In this document: in pieces, positions 26,711 through 34,629 of the stretch
How the letters are laid out: each line of letters opens with the position of its first letter
Position numbering within the stretch: the stretch's first letter is position 1
Source of the DNA: Pandoraea anapnoica
GTDB taxonomy: Bacteria > Pseudomonadota > Gammaproteobacteria > Burkholderiales > Burkholderiaceae
DNA length: 64,000 bases
Reading direction: 5' to 3'
Assembly (NCBI RefSeq): GCF_902459765.1
Contig: NZ_CABPSP010000015.1
Coordinates: 124,001 to 188,000, forward strand
Program-made: the position numbers and the translations under genes
The notes under the pieces: model-generated
What the model was told of the DNA's origin: nothing
Seen by the model: the letters and a program-made list of their open reading frames with translations, nothing else
Database searches by the model: none

Positions 26711-27477
26711 GCCTCCTTCGTGTCGACCAACTGGTCAAACGCTATGGTGGGCTGACCGCCACCGATCACTTCTGTCTCGACGTCGCGCCGGGCGAACTGC
26801 ACGCCATCATCGGACCGAACGGTGCGGGCAAGAGCACGCTCATCGGCCAACTGGCGGGCGAACTGCGCTCCGACGAAGGCAGCATTCATTTCGACGGGCA
26901 CGACATTACCTCGGTGCCCATCGAGCAACGTGCGCGTGCCGGGCTGGCGCGCTCGTATCAGATCACCTCGGTCTTCCGGGAATTCACGGCGCTGGAGAAC
27001 GTGCTTGTCGCCGTGCAGGCGATGCAGGGGCATAGCTTCGGATTCTGGCGTCCGGCGATCCGCGAAGCGGCGCTGGTCGAGCCGGCGCGCGAGATTCTGG
27101 CGCGCACGGGGCTGGCCGCCCGTATGAACGTACCCGCCAGCGCGCTCGCACACGGCGAACACCGTCAACTCGAACTGGCGATGGCGCTGGCTGGCCGACC
27201 GAAGCTGCTACTGCTCGACGAACCGATGGCCGGTATGTCGCAGGCCGAGTCCGAACAGATGACGCATCTGCTTGCCGACCTCAAGGGCGACTACGGCATC
27301 GTGCTAGTGGAACACGACATGGACGCCGTGTTTGCGCTGGCCGACCGCATCACGGTGCTCGTCTACGGACGTGCCATCGCCTGTGGCGACGCCGACACGA
27401 TCCGCTGCGATGCGGGCGTGCGCGAAGCCTATCTCGGGGACGAAACCCGCAACGAAATGCTGGGAGCGACAGCATGA
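26707..27477 (+). CDS. ABC branched-chain-type ATP-binding protein LivG
   Basis: 256 residues, overlapping the LivM stop by four bases. Walker A GPNGAGKST, a degenerate signature (ALAHGEHRQLELA), Walker B LLLLDEPMAGM and the switch His in LVEHDMD identify it as LivG-type. One of the two ATPases energising the importer. Confidence 0.94.
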   Translation: MSLLRVDQLVKRYGGLTATDHFCLDVAPGELHAIIGPNGAGKSTLIGQLAGELRSDEGSIHFDGHDITSVPIEQRARAGLARSYQITSVFREFTALENVLVAVQAMQGHSFGFWRPAIREAALVEPAREILARTGLAARMNVPASALAHGEHRQLELAMALAGRPKLLLLDEPMAGMSQAESEQMTHLLADLKGDYGIVLVEHDMDAVFALADRITVLVYGRAIACGDADTIRCDAGVREAYLGDETRNEMLGATA

Positions 27478-28184
27478 GCACCTTGTTGTCTTTATCCGGC
27501 GTCGAGTCGTACTACGGTGCGAGTCAGGCGCTGTTCGGCATGCAACTGAACATCGAGCGGGGTGCTTTCGTCACCCTGCTCGGGCGTAACGGCATGGGCA
27601 AGACGACCACCGTCAGGTCGATGACGGGGCTGATGCGCCCCGCACGCGGTGAGATCGTGTTCGACGGGCAGCCGGTACACGCCAGTCCGTCGCATCGCAT
27701 TGCACGGGCAGGCATCGGACTGGTCCCCGAAGGCCGTCAGATCTTCCCCACACTCACCGTGCGCGAAAACCTCGTGGCGACCGCTGGCAACCGGCACGGC
27801 GCGACTTCGCCGTGGACGCTGGAGCGCATCTACGGCCTGTTTCCGCGTCTGCGCGAACGGGAGAAAAACCTCGGCAGCAATCTGTCCGGTGGCGAACAGC
27901 AGATGCTCGCCATCGGCCGCGCGTTGATGACGAATCCGAAATTACTCATTCTGGATGAAGCGACTGAAGGCCTCGCGCCGCTCATTCGCGGTGAAATCTG
28001 GCAATGCCTTAAGCAACTTAAAGGCAGCGGCCTGTCGATCCTCTGCATCGACAAGAATCTGGCACCGATGCTCGAACTCGGCGACCAGCACTACATCGTC
28101 GATAAGGGCCGTGTGGCGTGGCAAGGCGACTCGTCGAAGCTGCGTCAGTCGTTACCGGAATTGCAGGCCTACCTCGGCGTCTAA
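27474..28184 (+). CDS. ABC branched-chain-type ATP-binding protein LivF
   Basis: 236 residues, again overlapping by ATGA. Walker A GRNGMGKTT, signature LSGGEQQ, Walker B LILDEATEGLAP. The run of four-base overlaps from the hydrolase to here indicates one tightly coupled operon. Confidence 0.94.
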   Translation: MSTLLSLSGVESYYGASQALFGMQLNIERGAFVTLLGRNGMGKTTTVRSMTGLMRPARGEIVFDGQPVHASPSHRIARAGIGLVPEGRQIFPTLTVRENLVATAGNRHGATSPWTLERIYGLFPRLREREKNLGSNLSGGEQQMLAIGRALMTNPKLLILDEATEGLAPLIRGEIWQCLKQLKGSGLSILCIDKNLAPMLELGDQHYIVDKGRVAWQGDSSKLRQSLPELQAYLGV

Positions 28185-28391
28185 GACCCGCGCCAAGCCA
28201 TGCGTATCCCCTGTCTGCGTACACTCTACGGCACCTCGTCTCCACGAGGAGCGTAGTACTCGATAGGTGTCAGACGCGAAAATCGGGAGTGTTTTGTGAA
28301 AGCACCCAGCAAATGGATGTGGTGCAATCGGCTCCGCTTGATTGCCTTTGCAAGCGCACCCGATCAACAACTAACGACACCGGTCAGGACT

Positions 28392-28751
28392 ATGGCTTAC
28401 ACCAATACGCCTTCGAATCCCTTCCGCTGGCTGCTCACGCAGGACACCGGTGCGCCGCCGCCCGCCGAGCCCGCTCACGTCAACAACGGGCTCCCTGCGG
28501 ACCTCCCGCTCAACATCAAGGAGTTGCCGCGTACCCCGCTTCCCAAGCTGGAAGTCTTTCCCGACGAGTTGCTTGCCCTGCGCAAACATCTGGGCATGTC
28601 CCGTAACGTCTTCGCCCACTATCTCCGGACCAATCCCCGTACGCTGGAGAACTGGGAGCAAGGGCGCGCGCGTCCGAACGCCCAGGCCGCCTGCCTGATA
28701 CGGCTGGTGCAACAGAACCCGGGGCTGGTGTCTTCGCTCGCGCGCCTGTAA
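28392..28751 (+). CDS. small helix-turn-helix regulator
   Basis: 119 residues from the ATG at 28392; the frame extends back to 28296 without a ribosome binding site. The C-terminal half is an XRE-type helix-turn-helix (LLALRKHLGMSRNVFAHYL, then RTLENWEQGRARPN), the N-terminal half is proline-rich. The HTH is like that of HigA/MqsA-type antitoxins, but no toxin gene adjoins. It follows livF by 207 bases and may regulate the import/catabolic operon; that is inference. Confidence 0.8.
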   Translation: MAYTNTPSNPFRWLLTQDTGAPPPAEPAHVNNGLPADLPLNIKELPRTPLPKLEVFPDELLALRKHLGMSRNVFAHYLRTNPRTLENWEQGRARPNAQAACLIRLVQQNPGLVSSLARL

Positions 28752-28772
28752 GGCCTTGCGCTCACGTGATGT

Positions 28773-28808
28773 AAAAAGGGCGTGCCGATTCGTCGACACG
28801 CCCTTTTT
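28773..28808. terminator. bidirectional terminator between HTH gene and LysR gene
   Basis: AAAAAGGGCGTG pairs with CACGCCCTTTTT around a 12-base loop, with T-runs on both strands, between the converging genes. Confidence 0.85.
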
Positions 28809-28824
28809 CTGTGTTCCACGACCG

Positions 28825-29781
28825 CTACGGCTTGAGACCGCATACCTCGCGCAGACAGGCGACGAATCGCGCGCAGGCCGGGCTGGGCGACTTGTCCGCG
28901 CGCAGCGAATAGCCGACGTCGCCGAAGCTGCCCGACATCGTGTCGGCAAGCACGCGCAGCAAGCCCGACTCCACGAACGGTGTGGCCGCCGCACGCGGCA
29001 TGAGCGCGACGCGAGGCGTCTCCAGCATCAGGCCGATGTTGGTCAGCACTGAGAGCGATTCCACCACGTCTTCCGGCAACGCGAGCCCGGCATCGTGAAA
29101 CAGACGTTCCGCCGCCAGACGCGAAGGCGACTCGGGCACCGGTAGAATCCACGCGCCTTCGCGGAGTTCGGCGAGCGGGACACGATCCGGCAAATGCGTC
29201 CAGTGACGCTTGCCGCCGATCACGCTGAGCGATTCGTTAAAGAGAATTTCGTGGGTCAGCGCGAAGGCGTTGGCCACTGGCAGCGAACGCTCGGGCAAGC
29301 GTCCCACCACGATATCCAGATCGCCGCTGGCCAGCGCCGGAAAGAGCTGTGCGGTCGTCGCTTCACGCACCGTCACCAGCACGCCCGGCGTGCGCTCTTT
29401 GAGCATGGCGATCGTGCGCGGCAACAGGTCGGCGGCGGCCGAAATGAGCGTGCCGACAATCACATGCCCGCTCGTGCCCGCGCTGAACGCGTTCACTTCG
29501 TCCGTCAGGTAGCGCAGTTCGGCCATCAGTGACTTCACGCGATGGCCCAGCAACTCGCCGAGTTCGGTCGGCTGCATGCCGCGGTTGCTGCGCACAAAAA
29601 GCGGGCCTTCGAAACAGGCTTCCAGCTCATGCACGATCTTGCTCACCGCAGGCTGCGTGAGTCCGGTTTCGTTGGCGGCGCGCACGAGCGAGCCCGTTTC
29701 GAGCACGCGGTCGAAGACCTGAAGCTGGTGAAACTTGAGCTTTCGTCCGAGATTAAGGGCTGTCCAGGGAAGTGATCGCAT
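28825..29781 (-). CDS. LysR-family transcriptional regulator
   Basis: 318 residues from the ATG at 29781 (AGGA upstream). Winged HTH at ~12-70 (LETGSLVRAANETGLTQPAVS), then a type II binding-protein effector domain. The pattern resembles the GbpR/CbbR-like LysR subgroup. It is 11 bases after the TetR gene on the same strand, so the two are cotranscribed. Regulation of the 3-hydroxyanthranilate operon next door is possible. Confidence 0.9.
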   Translation of the reverse strand: MRSLPWTALNLGRKLKFHQLQVFDRVLETGSLVRAANETGLTQPAVSKIVHELEACFEGPLFVRSNRGMQPTELGELLGHRVKSLMAELRYLTDEVNAFSAGTSGHVIVGTLISAAADLLPRTIAMLKERTPGVLVTVREATTAQLFPALASGDLDIVVGRLPERSLPVANAFALTHEILFNESLSVIGGKRHWTHLPDRVPLAELREGAWILPVPESPSRLAAERLFHDAGLALPEDVVESLSVLTNIGLMLETPRVALMPRAAATPFVESGLLRVLADTMSGSFGDVGYSLRADKSPSPACARFVACLREVCGLKP

Positions 29782-29792
29782 CGGCGTCCTGT

Positions 29793-30440
29793 TCAGGCTG
29801 TCGCGGTCGTGCCGGACGCCGTCACCGAATCTGCCCCCTGTGGCGCGGGCGCCGACTCGGCGGGCTCCGTCGACAGGAAAGCAGCAACGTACTCTTCGAG
29901 CATGGCCACGTCCGGCAGCGAGGCCGGGTTGACATGGTAGTTAACGAGGCACCCGTCGAAGGTCAACACGAGCATGTCGATAAGACGCGCGCGTCGCACA
30001 CCGTCACGCGCAAGACTCGGCGCACAGGCCGCCAGCATCGCCGACAATCGCTCCCTGAACCACTGAAGCAACGACGGATCGTAGGGATCGCCCGGCGTCA
30101 CCGTGGAGAGCGCCTGCACCAGATTGTGCGAGAAGCCGTTGTCGAGCCTCGGCGTGTCGACCAGCAAGCCGGCGAGCAGCGTGCGCATGCGGGCATGTGC
30201 GCCGTGTGCCGACATGACTTCCGATTCGAGGGCCGTGATGCGCGCCTTGAACCATTTGTCGTAGACACAGAAGAAGACTTGCAGCTTCGCAGTGAAGTAG
30301 CTGTAAATGTTCGCGTGCGAAATTCCGGCACGCTTGGCGATCTGCACCATTGTGGTGTCGACATACCCTTTTTCGAGAAACAGGGCATGCGAGGCTTCGA
30401 GAATGGCGAGACGAATGTCTTCTTTCTTGACTTGTGGCAT
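29793..30440 (-). CDS. TetR-family transcriptional regulator
   Basis: 215 residues from the ATG at 30440 (MPQVKKEDIRLAILEASHAL). The N-terminal TetR HTH is plain (GYVDTTMVQIAKRAGISHAN, IYSYFTAKLQVFFCVYDKW). The C-terminal ligand domain has no recognisable subfamily marker, and the last ~25 residues are low-complexity. The frame is open upstream to 30707 but without family similarity. An inverted repeat 53 bases upstream may be its operator. Confidence 0.9.
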   Translation of the reverse strand: MPQVKKEDIRLAILEASHALFLEKGYVDTTMVQIAKRAGISHANIYSYFTAKLQVFFCVYDKWFKARITALESEVMSAHGAHARMRTLLAGLLVDTPRLDNGFSHNLVQALSTVTPGDPYDPSLLQWFRERLSAMLAACAPSLARDGVRRARLIDMLVLTFDGCLVNYHVNPASLPDVAMLEEYVAAFLSTEPAESAPAPQGADSVTASGTTATA

Positions 30441-30492
30441 ATGTGAGCCTGCACCGTTAGGCCGGGCACCTTGATCGTTAATTCTCAACATC

Positions 30493-30519
30493 CGCTGACG
30501 TCGATACACAATGTCAGCG
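30493..30519. promoter_or_regulatory. inverted repeat upstream of tetR-type gene
   Basis: CGCTGAC (30493-30499) and GTCAGCG (30513-30519) with 13 bases between, a spacing on two successive DNA turns that fits a dimeric regulator. It is in the expected place for TetR autoregulation. Confidence 0.45.
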
Positions 30520-31145
30520 CGCACAGTATGCCAGCGCAAACGCAGCTTGCGGCGAAAACTAAGCGCAAACACTCCCCCGGACTTTCCCGATATTTCCACG
30601 CACACAACGCGAATTGCGATGACAGACATCGCGTAATGCGTGGGGTTGCCGCACGTTGCCCGCATGCGGACGGGAAGTGGTTTCGCACCTGACATGCCTC
30701 GCCACATATTTCAAAATTGAACAATTTCGATGTCATGCATTTCACGCATGGAAACGGCGTCGATGCGCTGCGCGCTTCGTATATGACGACGAATACCCGA
30801 AGGAATATGGAAGTCCGTCGCTGAGGGCAATGGATACGCGCATGAGTACGCACTTTGCGTATCTACTGGTGCCACTGAATTTGGCCTCGACGTGCATATG
30901 CGTCGCGGCGTAGGTGCATGCCGTCAGCGCATTCCTACATTACTTCGGACTCCATCAAATAATCGATGCATTGTGTGCAATGCAATATCCCTGCGAAGCC
31001 CCACGGGACGGCCCAACGCAAGGCAATTACAAAGATTTACAAGATGCGGCGATCCAAATCCCTCAATCTGCGTCCAACTTGAGTGGATCCTATCGATTCA
31101 CGCAATCCATGATGGCGAAGGGCGGGACAAACACCGCGCTCGAAC
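30520..31145. other. gene-poor, AT-richer intergenic region
   Basis: About 600 bases between the leftward TetR gene and the rightward lipoprotein gene. Short frames exist but have no ribosome binding sites or plausible composition. The AT content is above that of the coding DNA around it. I see promoters only as weak candidates and no RNA gene. Confidence 0.4.
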
Positions 31146-31155
31146 GGAGGTCATG

Positions 31156-31602
31156 ATGAGAACGAACCGTGAAGGTGTTGCAAAGGCAGAAGTGGCGTGC
31201 GGCGTGAAGTCGCGCATTGCCAAGGTGTCCTCAGCAGTCGGACTCGCGTCGGTAATGTTGACGTTGGCAGGTTGCGCGTATGAAGCGCCGCCTCAGCCAC
31301 GACTGCCATATCGAGGCATCGAAAGCACGAATCCGGCATATCGATCGGCGGATCCGAACTGCGGCCCGCCGCCGTATGCGCCGGGTTCTGCGTGCAGCCC
31401 TTATGCAGCCCCCGCAGCAGCGGCCCCGAACACCGACGCCTACGGTCGCCCTTATCCGCCGACGGACCCTTATGGCCGCCCGTATCCGACGGATGCGCAG
31501 GGACGCCCATATCCGCCGCCCCCGCCGCCGCCGGCCTATCGGGAATCGAGCCCGGCCGACGGAGTGGCTGCACCGGAGAACGGCTCGGCGACAGCCCACT
31601 GA
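31156..31602 (+). CDS. proline/tyrosine-rich lipoprotein
   Basis: 148 residues from the ATG at 31156 with GGAGG 5 bases upstream (31153 is too close). An N-terminal hydrophobic stretch ends in a lipobox (MLTLAGC, Cys at ~41), so the mature protein is lipid-anchored. The rest is Pro/Tyr/Gly-rich with three GRPYP repeats (DAYGRPYP, DPYGRPYP, DAQGRPYP), probably extended or disordered at the cell surface or in the periplasm. Function unknown. It precedes two further exported proteins. Confidence 0.75.
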   Translation: MRTNREGVAKAEVACGVKSRIAKVSSAVGLASVMLTLAGCAYEAPPQPRLPYRGIESTNPAYRSADPNCGPPPYAPGSACSPYAAPAAAAPNTDAYGRPYPPTDPYGRPYPTDAQGRPYPPPPPPPAYRESSPADGVAAPENGSATAH

Positions 31603-31741
31603 ACGTCCGTCATCAACGCCAAATCTACGAATTTACGAACAGCAGGCGGTGCGCAATCCGGCAGCGAGTCGAAGCCGATGGACCGCCAACTGCCTGCGTA
31701 TATCCCGGGGCCTGCCGCCCCTCCCGAAGGAGTCATGCGTC

Positions 31742-32008
31742 ATGAAAACCACACAACGACGGATCTCGAAAATCTCACGTCTTTCGCGCTCGGTCGCCCC
31801 GATCCTCGTGGGCGCTGCGCTCATCGGCACGCTGGCCGGTTGCGGCGGCATGACCCCGCGCGAATCACGCAATACCGCAGTCGGTGCCGGCGTCGGCGCA
31901 CTGGGCGGCGCCCTCATCTCGGGCGGTGACCTTGGCACGACCGTGGGCGGCGCCGTCGTCGGCGGTGTCATCGGTAATGTCATCACGGACGACCGCCATC
32001 GCCGCTAA
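31742..32008 (+). CDS. glycine-zipper lipoprotein (OsmB-like)
   Basis: 88 residues from the ATG at 31742. A lipobox (GTLAGC, Cys at ~34) follows the signal sequence. The mature part is a glycine zipper: VGAGVGALGGALISGG and VGGAVVGGVIGNVI. Small lipoproteins of this type (OsmB/SlyB-like) sit in the outer membrane and often respond to envelope or osmotic stress. Regulation is not visible. Confidence 0.82.
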   Translation: MKTTQRRISKISRLSRSVAPILVGAALIGTLAGCGGMTPRESRNTAVGAGVGALGGALISGGDLGTTVGGAVVGGVIGNVITDDRHRR

Positions 32009-32094
32009 CCGGTGCCGACGGCAGCCGATTGCTGTCATTAAGGGGCGATACACGGCCCCCGCTCATCTGACGATGCAATAAGGAGAAGCGAGAT

Positions 32095-32667
32095 ATGAAC
32101 TCCCAGGACACCCTTCGCCAGCGTACGCTTCGCACGCTCAAGTCACGACGCCTCGGCCGCCGGACCCTCGCTGTCGTGACCGTCTGTGCGGGCGCAGCCG
32201 CTTTGTCGCTTGCCGCCATGCCGAGCTTTGCGCAGACGGGCATGCCGCCCGTCAACGGTGTCGTACCGACAACGCCGAACCCGCCGCCACCGCCCACGGC
32301 AGGCCCGGATTACGGCGACGCCGCCGATCAGAACGCCGCGCTTGGCTTGTACCTGCAGCGTTCGTTCGACGCCATCGACACCAATCACGACGGCAAGATC
32401 GACCGCAACGAATGGGCCGCGTATCAGCACAGTCAGTTGCAGGCACGTCGGGCCACGTTCGAGCGCTATTTCAAGGCGGCAGACAAGGATGGCGACGGTT
32501 ATCTGAGCCGCGACGAAGTCGCCGCCTCGGAGCCGTTCCTGTATCAGCACTTCGACGAGATCGACGTCAATCACGACGGCAAGCTCTCACCAGCAGAAAT
32601 CCGCAGCTTCTTCCGTCGCTACTATCACGAACGGGCACAGGCCGACGCCGCTACGACGAAGCCCTGA
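32095..32667 (+). CDS. exported EF-hand calcium-binding protein
   Basis: 190 residues with an N-terminal signal sequence (basic stretch, then LAVVTVCAGAAALSLAAMPSFAQ, cleavage near residue 47; shown by ends only). Three EF-hand loops are present: DTNHDGKIDRNE, DKDGDGYLSRDE and DVNHDGKLSPAE, each with the Asp/Asn ligands and terminal Glu. A proline-rich spacer precedes them. It should bind Ca2+ in the periplasm. Partner and role unknown. Confidence 0.85.
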   Translation: MNSQDTLRQRTLRTLKSRRLGRRTLAVVTVCAGAAALSLAAMPSFAQTGMPPVNGVVPTTPNPPPPPTAGPDYGDAADQNAALGLYLQRSFDAIDTNHDGKIDRNEWAAYQHSQLQARRATFERYFKAADKDGDGYLSRDEVAASEPFLYQHFDEIDVNHDGKLSPAEIRSFFRRYYHERAQADAATTKP

Positions 32668-32688
32668 TTGCCCCTGCCTTAAAACACA

Positions 32689-32724
32689 AAGGGCCGGGCC
32701 TGCATACCGCAGGACCCGGCCCTT
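32689..32724. terminator. bidirectional hairpin between EF-hand and DUF3100 genes
   Basis: AAGGGCCGGG (32689-32698) pairs with CCCGGCCCTT (32715-32724). It separates two converging genes. Confidence 0.75.
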
Positions 32725-32799
32725 CGCTTTCAAGCTATTACTTCTTCCGACTGCCTGCGAAGGCGCGACCTGTCACCGTCGCGCCTTCGCCGTCAGGCA

Positions 32800-34167
32800 T
32801 TACACGTGGAAGAATTCGGCGATGATCGCAGCGCCGAGGAACGTACCGGCGTTCGCGAGGAACGACACGACCACGATGCGCCAGCCCAGACGACGGAAGG
32901 CCGGCACGTCCTTGGCGACCGACAGACCGGCGTAGGTCAGCATCGGCGTGACCAGCGACAGGAAGTTGATCTTGCCCGTGAACTGCTCGACAACCGGCGC
33001 AAACGGGAAGGCCGGCGACGTCAGGAACATGGCGATCAGCGACACCCAGCACACGGCCGGCACCTTGCGGCGCGTGACGAAGTACAGCGCTTCACCCACG
33101 AGCACAGCACCGATGATGATCAGCATGCCCGGCACGCCGTCGAGGAACGGCGTCTTGAAGGCCATGCTGTTGCCGACCAGCGCAAGAGCGCCCGAGAAGA
33201 ACCATGCGAACAGACGTGCGCCGAAGTTCATCTCGACGGTGTGTGCCTTGCTGGCTTCCTTGAGTTCCTTGGCGGCTTCGGCGTCGGCCACGGCAGCGGC
33301 TTCGGCGTTAGCACGGCCACGCTTGCTCATGCGGCCCAGCACCGGCTCCATCACGCGGTAGCCCCACACGGCGAGCGGCAGCGAGATGAACAGCGTGAAG
33401 TACGTGCCGATGGTCGTCGTAATCAGGTTCGACGCAGCGGCGAACGTGGCGACTTCCTTGGCGACTTCCGGCGTCTGCTGTGCGGCAATCGCACCGGCGG
33501 CAGCGGCCATCATCGACCCCGACCCCACACCTGCGCCCATGGCGAGCGAGTGCGGATGGAACAGGTTCAGGCTGGCGACGAAGCCCGCGAACAGCGAGAT
33601 GAACACCGCACCGAAGATGGTGCCCGTCAGGTACTCGGCCAGCACGCCACGACCTTCCGGCGAGTCGAAACCGTACTTTTCACCGATGATCGCGAGGCTC
33701 GGCTCACGGCCGACCGAGAAGGTCGCGCCAATGGCTTCGCGCTTGATGCCGAGCATCAGTGCGACCGGCAGGCCCAGGATGATCGTGCCGACGAAGTGGC
33801 CGAATTCCTGGAACACCAGCGCCCAGCCGGCGGCCACGAGCTTGGGCAGCGAGCCGCCCACGAGCAGGCCGAGCTTTGCCACGAAGAGCAGCAGCGCCGG
33901 TTGCAGAATGGCCGCTGCCTTGTGCTGCATCGACAGGTCGATCTGCGCGAAACGCGGCAAGCGCGCCTGCGACAGGCCCAACGCCGCGCCGAGCAACAAG
34001 GCCCAGACCATCGGCAACAACACGATCTTGCCGTGACCGGCATTGATGCTGATCGCACCGATCAGCTCCGCGACCACCAGGATCACGATTGCCCAAACAT
34101 ACAGGCGCACGCCATCGCTGAAGGCGCCTCCCTGCGGCTTGGCCGCTTTTTGTTCCATGACTGCCAT
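32800..34167 (-). CDS. DUF3100 integral membrane protein, predicted transporter
   Basis: 455 residues from the ATG at 34167 (GGAGA upstream; ATG 34158 is an alternative). About ten hydrophobic helices are evident, with small-residue motifs such as GAGVGSGSMMAAAAG and a loop rich in Ala/Glu near residue 300. The arrangement fits the DUF3100 family, which is predicted to transport small organic compounds; no substrate is established. It ends a leftward cluster of aldehyde and hydroxyacid dehydrogenases and probably imports their substrate. A 462-bp gap with its own -10 box separates it from the aldehyde dehydrogenase. Confidence 0.75.
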   Translation of the reverse strand: MAVMEQKAAKPQGGAFSDGVRLYVWAIVILVVAELIGAISINAGHGKIVLLPMVWALLLGAALGLSQARLPRFAQIDLSMQHKAAAILQPALLLFVAKLGLLVGGSLPKLVAAGWALVFQEFGHFVGTIILGLPVALMLGIKREAIGATFSVGREPSLAIIGEKYGFDSPEGRGVLAEYLTGTIFGAVFISLFAGFVASLNLFHPHSLAMGAGVGSGSMMAAAAGAIAAQQTPEVAKEVATFAAASNLITTTIGTYFTLFISLPLAVWGYRVMEPVLGRMSKRGRANAEAAAVADAEAAKELKEASKAHTVEMNFGARLFAWFFSGALALVGNSMAFKTPFLDGVPGMLIIIGAVLVGEALYFVTRRKVPAVCWVSLIAMFLTSPAFPFAPVVEQFTGKINFLSLVTPMLTYAGLSVAKDVPAFRRLGWRIVVVSFLANAGTFLGAAIIAEFFHV

Positions 34168-34426
34168 CTGGGTCTCCACTGCACTTGCTATTGAGCCGGT
34201 CCGATGCCGTCCGCCGTCGAGCTGTTCGGCGGGTCGGCCACCATTTCGGTAGTTAAGGAAGTTCGGCGCGCCGTCCGTCCGGTCCATTCCGTCGATCCGA
34301 TCCTGACGGGATACACCGGCGAACTCTTGGGGCATGGCGGCTGAACGCCCGCCATGTTGGCACACCTTGGTGACAGCAACAGCGTAATCAATCCCCCGCG
34401 CCGAACCACCCGAGGGCGGCATTATA
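34168..34426 (-). promoter_or_regulatory. long leader of the DUF3100 gene
   Basis: On the minus strand a TATAAT box lies at 34421-34426, about 255 bases before the start codon. The leader contains an 8-bp hairpin (CATGGCGG at 34333-34340, CCGCCATG at 34349-34356). No known riboswitch consensus is recognised. The frame is open across it, but the translation lacks DUF3100 features, so a leader is more likely than a longer protein. Confidence 0.4.
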
Positions 34427-34629
34427 CGCGGTCAAAAACACCGTTTCGGCCCCCTGTCCCGCAGGCTGAAACGCTCGCGTGCCGGACAACGTCTCGCGAC
34501 CAGTGCTCGGCACACTTACCACCCTTTTATTGCCCTATTGCCATGCGTTCCCGACAACTGAACGCACGATGACAGCAATTCCCACCGGGCGACGGCAGGC
34601 TTTCGCCCCCGCCGCCCGGTGCGTCATGC

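Noticed and set aside
28185-28391. Search for a toxin partner upstream of the HTH gene
   Set aside because: No frame with a ribosome binding site or toxin-like composition in the gap.
32806-34194. 462-residue frame opposite the DUF3100 gene
   Set aside because: Shadow of a membrane-protein gene; Arg/Glu/His-rich translation.
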